12,564 bases of DNA, from the NCBI GenBank assembly GCA_024684155.1, contig JAIKXK010000173.1, positions 1-12,564 of the forward strand, written 5' to 3'. The notes under the pieces were generated by a model, which did not search any database, was not told the origin of the DNA, and saw only the letters and a program-made list of their open reading frames with translations. Shown here in pieces: positions 12,178 through 12,564 of this stretch. Origin of the DNA: Lachnospiraceae bacterium (lineage in GTDB: Bacteria > Bacillota > Clostridia > Lachnospirales > Lachnospiraceae). The position numbers and the translations under genes are program-made. Numbering within the stretch: position 1 is the first letter of the stretch; each line of letters starts with the position of its first letter.

Positions 12178-12564
12178 CAGATGTCTCCCTTTCATTCTCA
12201 TTCAATTTTAAAATCAAACTATTTATCTCCTCAATTAGGCTATCTATAGGTATATAATCCTCACTATCATTATAACCGTTTTTCTTGGCCTCTTTAAACC
12301 ACTTAAGAGAGTCCTCGTAATTCACTGCAGTCCCCTCACCATTGAGGTAGCGATACCCCATGTCCTTTTGTGCTTCTGGATGTCCCTGCTGCGCCGCTTT
12401 TAAATACCACTTGGTAGCCTCTACCTCATCAGATTGAATTCTGTACCCCTCCTCATACATAACGCCTAATAAGTACTGAGCATCTGCATCTCCAGCCCTA
12501 GCAGCTTCTACAATTAAATCTGTATCCTTAATATCCAACAAATTCACTGCATGTTTCAGTTTAT
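12170..12564 (-). CDS. Sel1-repeat protein, C-terminal part (continues beyond window)
   Basis: The frame stays open to the right edge. The first possible start inside the window is GTG 12547, but no ribosome binding site precedes it and upstream codons (KLKHA) remain open, so I treat the gene as 5'-partial. Two Sel1 units are clear: ADAQYLLGVMYEEGYRIQSD followed by EATKWYLKAAQQG, then HPEAQKDMGYRYLNGEGTAV followed by YEDSLKWFKEAKKNG. The protein ends in an acidic Glu/Asn-rich helix. The QQGHP unit closely resembles one in the 310-aa Sel1 protein; even the DNA shares a 16-bp identical stretch (12378-12393 and 11195-11210). It overlaps the next gene by 8 nt. Sel1 solenoids mediate protein-protein contacts; the partner is unknown. 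Confidence 0.82.
   Translation of the reverse strand, partial: KLKHAVNLLDIKDTDLIVEAARAGDADAQYLLGVMYEEGYRIQSDEVEATKWYLKAAQQGHPEAQKDMGYRYLNGEGTAVNYEDSLKWFKEAKKNGYNDSEDYIPIDSLIEEINSLILKLNENERETSDD

Noticed and set aside
1..12564. CRISPR arrays, tRNA or rRNA genes, insertion sequences, prophage or toxin-antitoxin genes
   Set aside because: No spaced direct repeats, cloverleaf-like sequences, transposase motifs, terminal inverted repeats or recognisable toxin families were seen.

Overview
The window looks like an AT-rich (roughly mid-30s % GC, judged by eye) low-GC Gram-positive chromosome. The purine-rich GGAGG-type ribosome binding sites, the ECF-like sigma/zinc anti-sigma pair and the CbbX/SpoVK-type AAA+ modules suggest the Clostridia, possibly a Lachnospiraceae-like bacterium. 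This is inferred from style, not from a marker gene. All credible genes are on the minus strand, so the window reads from right to left. I see no tRNA, rRNA, CRISPR array, transposase or phage gene.

Right end (12564 to 11722): the 3' part of a Sel1-repeat protein, which runs off the window, overlaps by 8 nt a small charged protein of unknown function. A clear Rho-independent terminator follows. A gap with a good sigma-A-like, extended -10 promoter candidate (about 11668-11697) then starts the main transcription unit.

Main unit (11607 to the left edge), tightly packed: two Sel1-repeat proteins (probably related, sharing a motif outside the Sel1 repeats); an Hsp70-like protein with ATPase and beta substrate-binding domains but no alpha lid; a 978-residue protein with a TPR-like N-terminus and three AAA+ modules (one degenerate, two of CbbX/SpoVK type); a 162-residue orphan; a YbjN-like small protein; a sigma factor with a clear region 2 but no ordinary region 4; a soluble zinc-finger anti-sigma-like protein; an approximately 841-residue orphan; and a second YbjN-like gene cut by the window edge and frameshifted by a 10-bp tandem duplication.

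Taken together this looks like a cytoplasmic protein-remodelling system (Hsp70 plus AAA+ unfoldase/remodeller plus Sel1 scaffolds) carrying its own transcription regulator. No gene has a signal peptide or obvious membrane segment. The biological purpose (stress response, defence, secretion or complex assembly) cannot be read from the sequence.

The most striking noncoding signal is a pair of related leaders before the two YbjN-like genes. Each has the box TTTAGGGTTT, then 14 nt, then GAATAA, and each folds into a hairpin whose 3' arm contains the Shine-Dalgarno sequence. The stems differ in sequence but keep pairing, which points to a conserved RNA switch or translational control element.
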